The notes below the pieces were generated by a model. The model did not search any database and was not told the DNA's origin. It saw nothing but the letters and a program-made list of their open reading frames with translations. A stretch of 16,559 nt of DNA from DASVEE01 sp036399695 (GTDB lineage Bacteria > Acidobacteriota > Thermoanaerobaculia > Gp7-AA8), in contig DASWMP010000274.1 of NCBI GenBank assembly GCA_036399695.1, positions 1 through 16,559 on the forward strand, read 5' to 3'. The number at the start of each line of letters is the position of its first letter. Positions within the stretch are counted from its first letter, which is position 1. Shown in pieces: positions 1 through 6,192 of this stretch. A program made the translations under genes and the position numbers.

Positions 1-63
1 GCTCGACGCTGCGGCTATAGGAAAGCGGCAACTGATGAGGCGTCGCTGCCGCACTCCAAACTC
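1..63. repeat. right-hand part of a dispersed intergenic repeat, cut by the window edge
   Basis: These bases match the right half of the element at 4267-4429 almost base for base. Shared blocks are the gcggctat-type segment, the aaagcggca/ctgatga segment, and then an identical 23-base end (41-63, equivalent to 4407-4429). The orientation is the same as in the second copy. The left half should lie upstream of base 1. This is non-coding; short open frames across it have no family resemblance. A second copy 4.4 kb away in an otherwise unrelated context identifies it as a repeat family rather than part of a gene. Confidence 0.8.
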
Positions 64-87
64 CCCGCCCGCCTCCCTCCCGTTCAC

Positions 88-121
88 CCTTTGCCCGCAC
101 CGGCGTATTACCGGGCAAAGG
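88..121 (+). promoter_or_regulatory. 5'-UTR hairpin that would mask the ribosome binding site of the next gene
   Basis: Bases 88-97 (cctttgcccg) are perfectly complementary to 112-121 (cgggcaaagg), with a 14-nt loop. The right arm contains most of the AAAGGAG Shine-Dalgarno at 117-123, eight bases before the ATG at 132. Folding would therefore hide the RBS. This is visible in the sequence; a regulatory role such as thermosensor, attenuator or protein-binding site is inference. Confidence 0.45.
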
Positions 122-131
122 AGCCCCGCCC

Positions 132-989
132 ATGAAACTCATCCACACCATCCTCGCCATCGCGCTCTTCTCCGCGACCACCGTGCTTGCGCAGACCACC
201 ACCGCCGCCACCACCGCCACCGCCCCCGCCGAGACCACCACCGCCGCACCGCTGCTGGGAGACCGCGAAACCGCGCGGGCCGAGTTCGACGAGTTACTCA
301 ACAAGTACCCGCCGGAAGTCGGCAAGATGCTCAAGCTCTCGCCCGCGCTCTTCGCCAACGAGAAGTTCATGGCCAGCTATCCGGCGCTCTCGGCCTACGT
401 CGCCCAGCACCCGGAGATCACCCAGAGCCCCTCCTACTACCTGCGGAGCGTCTACATCCCGGGCGAGTTGTCGCCTGAGCCGGCCTCCGTGCGCATGACG
501 CGCGAGATGCTCGAAGGCGTCACGATCTTCGCCGTCATGGCGCTCATCGCCGCGATGCTGATGTGGCTCATCCGCACGCTCATCGACTACCGCCGCTGGA
601 GCCGCCTCTCGCGCGTGCAGACGGAAGTCCACTCCAAGCTGCTCGAGCGCTTCACCTCCAGCCAGGAGCTGCTCGCCTACACGCAAACGCCGGCCGGCGC
701 CCGCTTCCTCGAATCCGCCCCCATCACACTCGCCGAGCCGCCGCGCGCCCTCGGCGCACCGGTCGCGCGCGTCCTCTGGCCGCTGCAGATCGGCGTCATC
801 CTCATAGCCGGCGGCATCGGCCTGCAGTTCGTCGCCGCCCGCGTGGAGAAGGACGTGACGAACGCCCTCTTCGCCCTGTCCGTCCTGGCCATCTCCGTCG
901 GCGTCGGCTTCGCCGTCTCCGCCGTCATCGCCTACGCCGTCTCCCGCAAGCTCGGTCTCTGGGCCACCGTCACACCAGCCGCCGAGTAA
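132..989 (+). CDS. exported/membrane protein of unknown function, three membrane segments
   Basis: This is a 285-aa protein whose family I do not recognise. Residues 1-20 form a Sec signal peptide ending in VLA|Q. A low-complexity Thr/Ala/Pro linker (21-40) follows, then a mostly helical soluble region (45-120), and hydrophobic segments at about 128-150, 214-234 and 244-270. A basic YRRWSR patch directly after the first of these suggests its C-terminal side is cytoplasmic. The loop between the first and second segments (about 152-212) is charged and helical. The ATG has a good Shine-Dalgarno (AAAGGAG, eight bases upstream) that sits in a hairpin arm. Only 24 bases separate its stop from the ECF sigma gene, so the two are probably cotranscribed. 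A role as sensor or target of that sigma/anti-sigma pair is possible but unproven. Confidence 0.8.
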   Translation: MKLIHTILAIALFSATTVLAQTTTAATTATAPAETTTAAPLLGDRETARAEFDELLNKYPPEVGKMLKLSPALFANEKFMASYPALSAYVAQHPEITQSPSYYLRSVYIPGELSPEPASVRMTREMLEGVTIFAVMALIAAMLMWLIRTLIDYRRWSRLSRVQTEVHSKLLERFTSSQELLAYTQTPAGARFLESAPITLAEPPRALGAPVARVLWPLQIGVILIAGGIGLQFVAARVEKDVTNALFALSVLAISVGVGFAVSAVIAYAVSRKLGLWATVTPAAE

Positions 990-1013
990 ACCCGCCGACC
1001 TTTTCGCGAAACG

Positions 1014-1583
1014 ATGATCGGCCCGCTCATGCAAGAGACGACGCTCACCGACGTCGAACGGGAGGCGCGCGCGTCCGCCGCCCCGGTGGCGAACGACGAC
1101 GAGAGCTTCCGCGCCTTCTACGACCGTTCCTCGCGGCCGGTGTGGGCGTACCTCTCCCGCCTGACGGGCGATCGTCAGCTCGCGGACGACCTGCTGCAGG
1201 AAACCTTCTACCGCTTCGTCCGCGCCGCCGCCACCTACGACGACGAGACGCACCGCCGCAACGCGCTCTTTGCCATCGCCACGAACCTCGCCCGCGACGC
1301 CATGCGCCGAGGACGCCGCAAACCGACCGTCGAGCTCCCGCCGGACGACGTGCACGCCTCTCCTGTCGACGTGGCCGCGCGCGCCGGCGAGCGCGCCGAT
1401 CTCGCGAAGGCGCTGGCCCGGCTCCGTCCAGAACAGCGCGAAATGCTCTGGCTCGCATACGCGAAAGGCTCGTCCCACGCCGAGATCGCCGAGACCCTCG
1501 GCATGACCGCGGGCAGCATCAAGCCGCTCCTTTACCGCGCGCGCAAAAAGCTCGCGCAACTCCTCACCGGAGGCACGCCTTGA
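1014..1583 (+). CDS. ECF-type RNA polymerase sigma factor
   Basis: This 189-aa sigma-70 family protein has the two-domain ECF layout. Sigma region 2 spans about residues 30-102, with the core-binding motif ADDLLQETFYRF near 57-68 and a region 2.4-like segment ending in RDAMRRGRRK. Sigma region 4 spans about 135-184, with the helix-turn-helix SHAEIAETLGMTAGSIKPLLYRARKKL. There is no region 1.1 or 3, and the length is normal for the family. An alternative start is the ATG at 1029 (MQETTL); neither start has a strong RBS, and coupling to the upstream gene is plausible. The next gene is a zinc-finger anti-sigma factor overlapping by four bases, so the sigma is expected to be held inactive at the membrane until a signal frees it. 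Promoter specificity cannot be read from this window. Confidence 0.95.
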   Translation: MIGPLMQETTLTDVEREARASAAPVANDDESFRAFYDRSSRPVWAYLSRLTGDRQLADDLLQETFYRFVRAAATYDDETHRRNALFAIATNLARDAMRRGRRKPTVELPPDDVHASPVDVAARAGERADLAKALARLRPEQREMLWLAYAKGSSHAEIAETLGMTAGSIKPLLYRARKKLAQLLTGGTP

Positions 1584-2062
1584 CCCAGACAAGCTGTATC
1601 CAGACGATGTGCAACGAGCCGATCTGCATCCGCGAGCACGAACTGCTGACCACCATCCGCGCCGGCCGCTGGCCCGAGCACGCCGGCGCCGAGCTGCGAG
1701 ACCACGTCGCCTCGTGCGAAGACTGCCGCGACCTCGCCGTCGCCGCCGGCGCGCTCTTCCGCGACTACACCGCCGCCCTGCACGCCGCCGCCGTCCCCCC
1801 GTCCGGCGCCGTCTGGTGGCGCATCCAGCGCCGCACCCGCACCGAGGCCCTGGCCCGCGGCAACCGCATGCTGTTCGCCGCGCAACTCCTCGCCGTCGCC
1901 GGTGCGGTGGTCGTCGCCATCGTCATCACCGGCGTGCCCGACTTCACAGCGCTCGAGCTCCCCGCCACCAGCTTCGACTGGAGCGTCCCGCTGGCGCTGA
2001 CGGTGATGGTCTGCGCCGCGATCGCGCCAGTAGTGCTGTATCTGGCCTTCGCCCGCGATTGA
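1580..2062 (+). CDS. membrane-anchored zinc-finger anti-sigma factor
   Basis: This 160-aa protein probably starts at TTG 1580. That codon overlaps the sigma stop (TTGA) and has GGAGG six bases upstream, whereas the in-frame ATG at 1607 has no visible Shine-Dalgarno. The cytosolic N-terminal domain carries the HxxxCxxC signature of ZAS-type anti-sigma factors (H42, C46 and C49 on this start), with further cysteines at 6, 11 and 16. Two hydrophobic segments (about 97-118 and 134-157) place the C-terminal part in the membrane with only a short loop between them. In this family the zinc-binding helical domain clamps the cognate ECF sigma factor between regions 2 and 4. Overlap and order make the preceding sigma factor the obvious partner. 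No large extracytoplasmic sensor domain is present, so the signal may come through another membrane protein, such as the 285-aa one upstream. Confidence 0.88.
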   Translation: MTQTSCIQTMCNEPICIREHELLTTIRAGRWPEHAGAELRDHVASCEDCRDLAVAAGALFRDYTAALHAAAVPPSGAVWWRIQRRTRTEALARGNRMLFAAQLLAVAGAVVVAIVITGVPDFTALELPATSFDWSVPLALTVMVCAAIAPVVLYLAFARD

Positions 2063-2257
2063 CACCACGCGCGAGGCGTTTCGCGACGCCGCGATCATCC
2101 AACGTTCCAACCACGGTGCAACCTAGTGGAGGACGGACAATCTTGTCCGTCACGCGACAAAGTAGCCACGAAGCGCCCATCCCCCAATCGCACTCACCAC
2201 CGAAAGAAACCACGAAGGCCCACCACCCGAAAAACATCCCGCCCTAGACTCCCCTCG
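2063..2257. other. intergenic stretch with a perfect palindrome and repeat-like remnants
   Basis: An open frame enters this stretch from the permease side (from 2126), but its translation is basic, low-complexity and lacks any permease feature, so I treat it as non-coding. It holds a perfect 9-bp inverted repeat with a 2-base spacer at 2132-2151 (gacggacaa/ttgtccgtc), and two similar short motifs, gccacgaag (2166-2174) and accacgaagg near 2210. These look like fragments of intergenic repeats. No convincing promoter or rho-independent terminator is seen. Confidence 0.5.
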
Positions 2258-4237
2258 ATGTCAGCCCAGCCCACCCCGTCCTTCGCCGACCGCGTTCAAC
2301 GCAAGCTCCTCGGCGAGCGCCGCGACCTCACCGATCCTCACGCGCTCCACAAGCTCTCCCTCATCGCCTTCCTGGCGTGGGTGGGACTCGGCGCCGACGG
2401 GCTCTCCTCCTCCGCGTACGGCCCGGAAGAAGCGTTCCGCGCGCTCGGCGAGCACCATTACCTCGCCCTCGCCCTGGCCGTCGCCACCGGCCTCACCGTG
2501 CTGATCCTTTCCGCCTCCTACTCCAGCATCATCCAGCAGTTCCCCGCCGGCGGCGGAGGCTACGTCGTCGCCTCGCGGCTCCTCGGGCCGCGTGTCGGCG
2601 TCGTCTCCGGCTGCGCGCTCGTCGTCGACTACGTCCTCACCATCACCGTCTCCATCGCCTCCGGCGGCAACGCCATCTTCAGCTTCCTCCCGCAGGCGTG
2701 GCACGTCTGGAAGATGCCGGCCGAAGTCGCCGCCATCGCCATCCTCATCGCCCTCAATCTCCGTGGCGTCAAAGAATCGGTGAAAGTCCTGACGCCCGTC
2801 TTTCTCGTCTTCCTGGCCACGCACGCCCTGCTGATCGGCTACTCGATCTTCACGCATCTCGGCGCGATCCCCGAGGTGACGTCGAGGCTCTCCGATGAAT
2901 ACTCCGCCGGGCTCACCACCCTCGGCTTCGGCGGCATGCTCCTCCTCTTCCTGCGCGCCTACTCCCTCGGCGGTGGCACCTACACCGGCATCGAGGCCGT
3001 CTCCAACGGACTGCAGATCATGCGCGAACCGCGCGTGCAGACCGGCCGGAAGACCATGATCTACATGGCCGTCTCGCTCGCGCTCACCGCCTCCGGCATC
3101 CTCGTCGCCTACCTCCTGCTCCAGACGCGCGCCGTCGCCGGCAAGACCATGAACGCCGTGCTGGCCGAGCAGGCTTTCGGCTCGTGGACCATGGGCGGCT
3201 TGCCGGTCGGCTACTGGCTCGTCCTCGTCACGCTCATCTCCGAGGGGCTGTTGCTGTTCGTCGCGGCGCAGGCGGGCTTCATCGACGGGCCGCGCGTCAT
3301 GGCCAACATGGCCGTCGACTCCTACTTTCCGCACCGCTTCGCCGCGCTCTCCGAGCAGCTCTCCATGCAGAACGGCGTGCTGCTGATGGGCATGGCCGCG
3401 CTGGGGATGCTCTTCTACACCCGCGGCAACATCCACGTACTCGTCGTCATGTACTCCATCAACGTCTTCCTGACGTTTACCCTGTCGCAGCTCGGCATGT
3501 GGCGCTTCTGGTGGCCCCGGCGCGGCGACGCCAAACGCCGCTACCACATCTTCATCCATGGGCTCGCGCTCGTCATGTGCGCCGGCATCCTGGCCATCAC
3601 CCTCTTCGAAAAGTTCGGCCACGGCGGCTGGGTCACGGTCCTGATCACCGCGCTCTTCGTCGCCGTCTGTTTAGCCGTCCGGCGCCACTACGACTCCATC
3701 CGGGCCGGCCTTCGCCAGCTCGACGAAGTTCTCGGTTCGATCCCCACCACCGGCACTCCCAACACCGCGCCGCTCGACCCGAACGCACCAACCGCCGTCG
3801 TCCTGGTCGGAAGCTTCAACGGTCTCGGTGTCCATACCGTCCTGTCGACGCTCCGCTTCTTCCCCGGCCTCTACAAACAATTCATCTTCGTCTCCATCGC
3901 CGTCGTCGATTCCGGCCACTTCAAAGGCCGCGAAGAGATCGAAGCGCTGCAGACGCAGACCGGCGCCGGCGTCGCCAGCTACGTCGACCTCACCCGCCGC
4001 CTCGGCTTCGCCGCCGAAGGCGCCACGGAGCTCGGCACCGAAGTCGTCGAGCAGGCCACCCAGCTCTGCGCACGGATCGCGAAGGAGTACCCGAAAGCGA
4101 CGATCATCTCCGGCAAACTGGTCTTCCGCCAGGAGCGCCTGTTCAACCGCCTCCTGCACAACGAGACCCCCACTCTCATCCAACGGCGCCTGCAGTGGCT
4201 CGGCGTGCCGATGGTCGTGCTGCCCGTGAGGGCGTGA
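2258..4237 (+). CDS. APC-superfamily permease of the KimA/YdaO type, probable K+ uptake
   Basis: This 659-aa integral membrane protein has about 12 hydrophobic segments and a cytosolic C-terminal domain of roughly 150 residues. It resembles Bacillus subtilis KimA (YdaO), a proton-coupled potassium importer. The match covers GADGLSSSAYGPEE (45-58) against the SSDALSSVAYGTEQ region, FPAGGGGYVV (95-104) against YPQGGGAYIV, and LVVDYVLTITVSIASG (121-136) against LLVDYILTVAVSISAG. Residues aligned with KimA ion-site residues, as I remember them, are kept: D47, Y54, D124, Y125, T128 and S132. The TYTGIEAVSNG motif is also present. The ATG at 2258 is chosen because homology begins soon after it and the 44 codons upstream look non-coding; its RBS is weak. 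Amino acid transport is the alternative, since many such proteins are annotated only as amino acid permeases. No c-di-AMP riboswitch is evident upstream. Confidence 0.85.
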   Translation: MSAQPTPSFADRVQRKLLGERRDLTDPHALHKLSLIAFLAWVGLGADGLSSSAYGPEEAFRALGEHHYLALALAVATGLTVLILSASYSSIIQQFPAGGGGYVVASRLLGPRVGVVSGCALVVDYVLTITVSIASGGNAIFSFLPQAWHVWKMPAEVAAIAILIALNLRGVKESVKVLTPVFLVFLATHALLIGYSIFTHLGAIPEVTSRLSDEYSAGLTTLGFGGMLLLFLRAYSLGGGTYTGIEAVSNGLQIMREPRVQTGRKTMIYMAVSLALTASGILVAYLLLQTRAVAGKTMNAVLAEQAFGSWTMGGLPVGYWLVLVTLISEGLLLFVAAQAGFIDGPRVMANMAVDSYFPHRFAALSEQLSMQNGVLLMGMAALGMLFYTRGNIHVLVVMYSINVFLTFTLSQLGMWRFWWPRRGDAKRRYHIFIHGLALVMCAGILAITLFEKFGHGGWVTVLITALFVAVCLAVRRHYDSIRAGLRQLDEVLGSIPTTGTPNTAPLDPNAPTAVVLVGSFNGLGVHTVLSTLRFFPGLYKQFIFVSIAVVDSGHFKGREEIEALQTQTGAGVASYVDLTRRLGFAAEGATELGTEVVEQATQLCARIAKEYPKATIISGKLVFRQERLFNRLLHNETPTLIQRRLQWLGVPMVVLPVRA

Positions 4238-4266
4238 GAGGGTGGATTTCACCTGTGGGTGCCGCG

Positions 4267-4429
4267 GAGTTTGGAGTGCGGCAGCGACGGGTCACCAGCC
4301 GCCGCTTTCCGATAGCGGAAGCGACGAGCTTCCGCCCCCGTTTGCTGGTACACGACGCGGGCCGCGGCTCGCCGACGCGGCTATGAAAAAGCGGCAGCTG
4401 ATGAAGCGTCGCTGCCGCACTCCAAACTC
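4267..4429. repeat. 163-bp non-autonomous element with 23-bp perfect terminal inverted repeats
   Basis: Bases 4267-4289 are the exact reverse complement of 4407-4429. Inside lies another perfect 8-bp hairpin, gcggaagc (4315-4322) with gcttccgc (4328-4335). The right half recurs at 1-63. The layout (long inverted ends, an inner hairpin, no coding capacity, sitting directly between convergent genes) fits a MITE- or REP-like family mobilised in trans. No target duplication is obvious at its edges and no transposase is in the window. It may also act as a bidirectional transcription stop between the permease (+) and the small exported protein (-). Confidence 0.75.
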
Positions 4430-4440
4430 GGCGGAACCCC

Positions 4441-5028
4441 CTACCCGTTTACGGCCGTCAGCGTCGCGTACTCGATCCACGCCGGCACCAGCCGATCCAT
4501 GCGCGCGCGCAGCGCCGCGGCGGCAGCGGGCGTCAGCGTCGCGAACGCATCCTTCGCCAGACGAGCCTTCGCCTCTTCGCTCGCGCGCTCCATGTCCATT
4601 TCCATCGGCCCGGCGATCTTGCCTTGGAAATCGAGCGTCTCGAAGACGTGATGCACCGCGTTGCGCGTGTGGCGATAGCGCTCGACGTCGATGCCGGCCG
4701 CTTTCGCGGCGGCGGGGATGGACTGATCCTCCCACTCCTCCTGCGCCGCCTTCCCCCGCTCCGCCGGCGTGGCCGCATTGGCCGCCTTCTCCCGCGCCCC
4801 CTTCACGACCGCGATCTCCTCCACGATGCCGCGCTCGTAAAGATCGAGATCCGCCGCCGAGAAATCCGCCGGCCCTTCGGACGCCGGCGCCTGCTCCGCC
4901 GCCGCCGTTTCCACCGTCGACACGCCGCTCGCAGCGCCCTCCCCACCCCCGCCCGTCGCCGCCTCACGCCCTCCACACATCACCACGAGCAACGACCCGG
5001 CAGCCAGCACAACAAAACGTTTCTTCAT
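4441..5028 (-). CDS. small exported, probably lipid-anchored protein of unknown function
   Basis: This 195-aa protein begins with a basic, hydrophobic signal sequence ending in LVVMC (Cys18). Met at -1 is unusual for a lipobox, so lipid attachment is likely but not certain. A Gly/Ala/Ser/Pro-rich linker (19-54) leads to an alpha-helical domain (55-195) rich in Glu, Ala, Lys and Arg, with a His-containing stretch YRHTRNAVHHVF at about 118-129. I do not recognise the family. The gene starts 15 bases after the ECF sigma stop on the same strand, so it is the last member of that operon; its stop lies next to the inverted-repeat element. As the nearest product to an ECF sigma without a visible anti-sigma factor it could be an extracytoplasmic partner or a target, but nothing in the sequence shows this. 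Confidence 0.75.
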   Translation of the reverse strand: MKKRFVVLAAGSLLVVMCGGREAATGGGGEGAASGVSTVETAAAEQAPASEGPADFSAADLDLYERGIVEEIAVVKGAREKAANAATPAERGKAAQEEWEDQSIPAAAKAAGIDVERYRHTRNAVHHVFETLDFQGKIAGPMEMDMERASEEAKARLAKDAFATLTPAAAAALRARMDRLVPAWIEYATLTAVNG

Positions 5029-5043
5029 CCCGCCATTATCTGA

Positions 5044-5673
5044 TCATGGCGGCGCAGCATCGCGCCAGGCGCGCAACGCGGTGCGCGACTCCTGCACGCG
5101 CTTGCGCGCGGTGGCGCAGGTCAGGCCGAGGCGCGTGGCGATGTCTCCGTACGACACGTGCTGGAGGATGCGCAGGCTGAAGACGTCGCGCAGGCGCTCG
5201 GGGAGCCGTGCGATCAGCGCGGCGGGATCGCAGCTCGCGGCGGCGGGAGCGGCGGCTTCGGGCATCTGCAGCGCATCTCCTCCGAGGAGTGCCGCCTGCT
5301 CGGCCACGCGCGTCCGGCGCGCATGACGGCGATGGATGTCCTTGCAGACGTTGGAGGTGATCCGCGTCAGCCACGACGCCGGAGTGGTGATCGAGGCGGC
5401 GAAGCGCGGCAGCTTCGCGTGGGCGTGAAGCATCGCCTCCTGCACCGCGTCCTCGGCGTCTTCCCGGTTCCCGTTCATCTCGCGGAGACAGAGGCCGAAG
5501 AGGCGCCGTGAATGTTTGATCCACAGCGCCCAGAAGGCCTGCTCGTCGCCGTCGCGGACGGCCTCCAGCAGCGCGACATCACGCGCATCCGCCTCCGGCT
5601 GGCGCTGCTGCGGACGCGGCGCGCGCGTGCGGCAGTGATGCGATGAGAGCGAATGCGCGTGAGTGTCGTTCAT
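5044..5673 (-). CDS. ECF-type RNA polymerase sigma factor, kinase-linked
   Basis: This is a 209-aa sigma-70 family protein. A variable, His/Arg/Gln-rich N-terminal extension (1-30) precedes region 2 (about 35-118), which holds the canonical acidic motif EDAEDAVQEAM (71-81) and ASWLTRITSNVCKDIHRR. An Ala-rich linker leads to region 4 (about 155-200), with LPERLRDVFSLRILQHVSYGDI followed by a helix-turn-helix. No zinc-finger anti-sigma gene adjoins it; instead a 141-aa protein and a TPR Ser/Thr kinase lie upstream on the same strand, 12 bases separating it from the former. In some bacteria ECF factors are switched on by phosphorylation from a neighbouring kinase (Vibrio EcfP/PknT), but those lack the acidic region 2.2 motif that is intact here. 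The ATG at 5673 has a poor RBS, suggesting translational coupling. Confidence 0.93.
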   Translation of the reverse strand: MNDTHAHSLSSHHCRTRAPRPQQRQPEADARDVALLEAVRDGDEQAFWALWIKHSRRLFGLCLREMNGNREDAEDAVQEAMLHAHAKLPRFAASITTPASWLTRITSNVCKDIHRRHARRTRVAEQAALLGGDALQMPEAAAPAAASCDPAALIARLPERLRDVFSLRILQHVSYGDIATRLGLTCATARKRVQESRTALRAWRDAAPP

Positions 5674-5685
5674 GGCTGGCTTCGT

Positions 5686-6111
5686 TCAGACGCGGGTGCG
5701 CGCGATCCGGCGGGTGCGGCGGAAGCGGCGGGGTGTGTGCACGGGCTCGGGGGGCGAGTCGTTCTCCACCGTCGGATCGTCGATGATCGGCTGGCCTCCG
5801 TCGGCGAGTTTCAGGGTGTATTTAAAGGGGATCCTGACCTCGCCCGGGTTGGTGTTGCGGACGTCCATCTCCCAGACGGTCGGGGAAACGGCGTACGGAG
5901 CGAACGGCGCATCTCCGGCCGTGAACTTCACCCCCTCGGTCGGGTGAAACGTCGCGTGATCCGGCCCGACGATCGTCCATCGAACGATCCCTTGGAAATC
6001 CCACCGAATGCGGACATTCGGATCGCTGAGAGTGAGGCCGTGGTCCAGCACCGTCAGACTGATGCAGACGACGGTGGGGTTCACATCGATGACTGCGTTT
6101 CTCGTTTTCAT
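5686..6111 (-). CDS. small beta-rich protein of unknown function with an Arg-rich tail
   Basis: This 141-aa protein has no signal peptide and no membrane segment, and I do not recognise its family. Residues 5-105 alternate hydrophobic and polar residues as in a beta-sandwich, with motifs such as VRIRWDFQGIVRWTIVGPD (33-51) and FKYTLKLADGG (96-106). An acidic stretch (DDPTVENDSPPEP, 111-123) is followed by a strongly basic end, RRFRRTRRIARTR (128-140). The ATG at 6111 is supported by AGAGGAG just upstream. The gene sits between the Ser/Thr kinase (81-base gap) and the ECF sigma gene (12-base gap), so it is a candidate mediator between them. Codon usage and open-frame integrity support a real gene; the function is unknown. 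Confidence 0.75.
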   Translation of the reverse strand: MKTRNAVIDVNPTVVCISLTVLDHGLTLSDPNVRIRWDFQGIVRWTIVGPDHATFHPTEGVKFTAGDAPFAPYAVSPTVWEMDVRNTNPGEVRIPFKYTLKLADGGQPIIDDPTVENDSPPEPVHTPRRFRRTRRIARTRV

Positions 6112-6146
6112 GGAAAGCTCCTCTCGGTTGACAGCAGTGGCTGGAA

Positions 6147-6163
6147 CAGCGTCGGCGACGCTG
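6147..6163 (-). promoter_or_regulatory. short hairpin between the kinase and 141-aa genes
   Basis: A perfect 7-bp stem (cagcgtc/gacgctg) with a 3-base loop lies about 30 bases after the kinase stop on the minus strand. There is no T-run, so it is not a clear terminator. It might serve as a partial terminator or an RNA-processing site that lowers or separates expression of the downstream genes. With a 7-bp stem in high-GC DNA, chance is a real alternative. Confidence 0.25.
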
Positions 6164-6192
6164 CACGATCGGGGACGGCGGTGGGTGGAGAG

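Noticed and set aside
187..240. acc/gcc triplet run as a microsatellite of interest
   Set aside because: It simply encodes the Thr/Ala linker after the signal peptide of the 285-aa protein, a common low-complexity spacer.
563..1579. Long + frame joined to the N-terminus of the anti-sigma factor
   Set aside because: It overlaps the membrane-protein and sigma genes in another frame and is an Arg/Pro/Ala-rich shadow. The zinc-finger protein starts at TTG 1580 with its own RBS.
2070..2093. Possible terminator after the anti-sigma gene (ggcgt/acgcc)
   Set aside because: The stem is only five base pairs with no T-run; it is not distinguishable from chance in GC-rich DNA.
2126..2257. 44-codon N-terminal extension of the permease
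   Set aside because: It is basic and low in complexity, contains the palindrome and repeat remnants, and precedes the first conserved region; the internal ATG at 2258 fits the family length better.
2261..3622. 453-codon minus-strand frame antisense to the permease
   Set aside because: It has highly acidic and Gly-rich composition, typical of an antisense shadow, and no recognisable domain.
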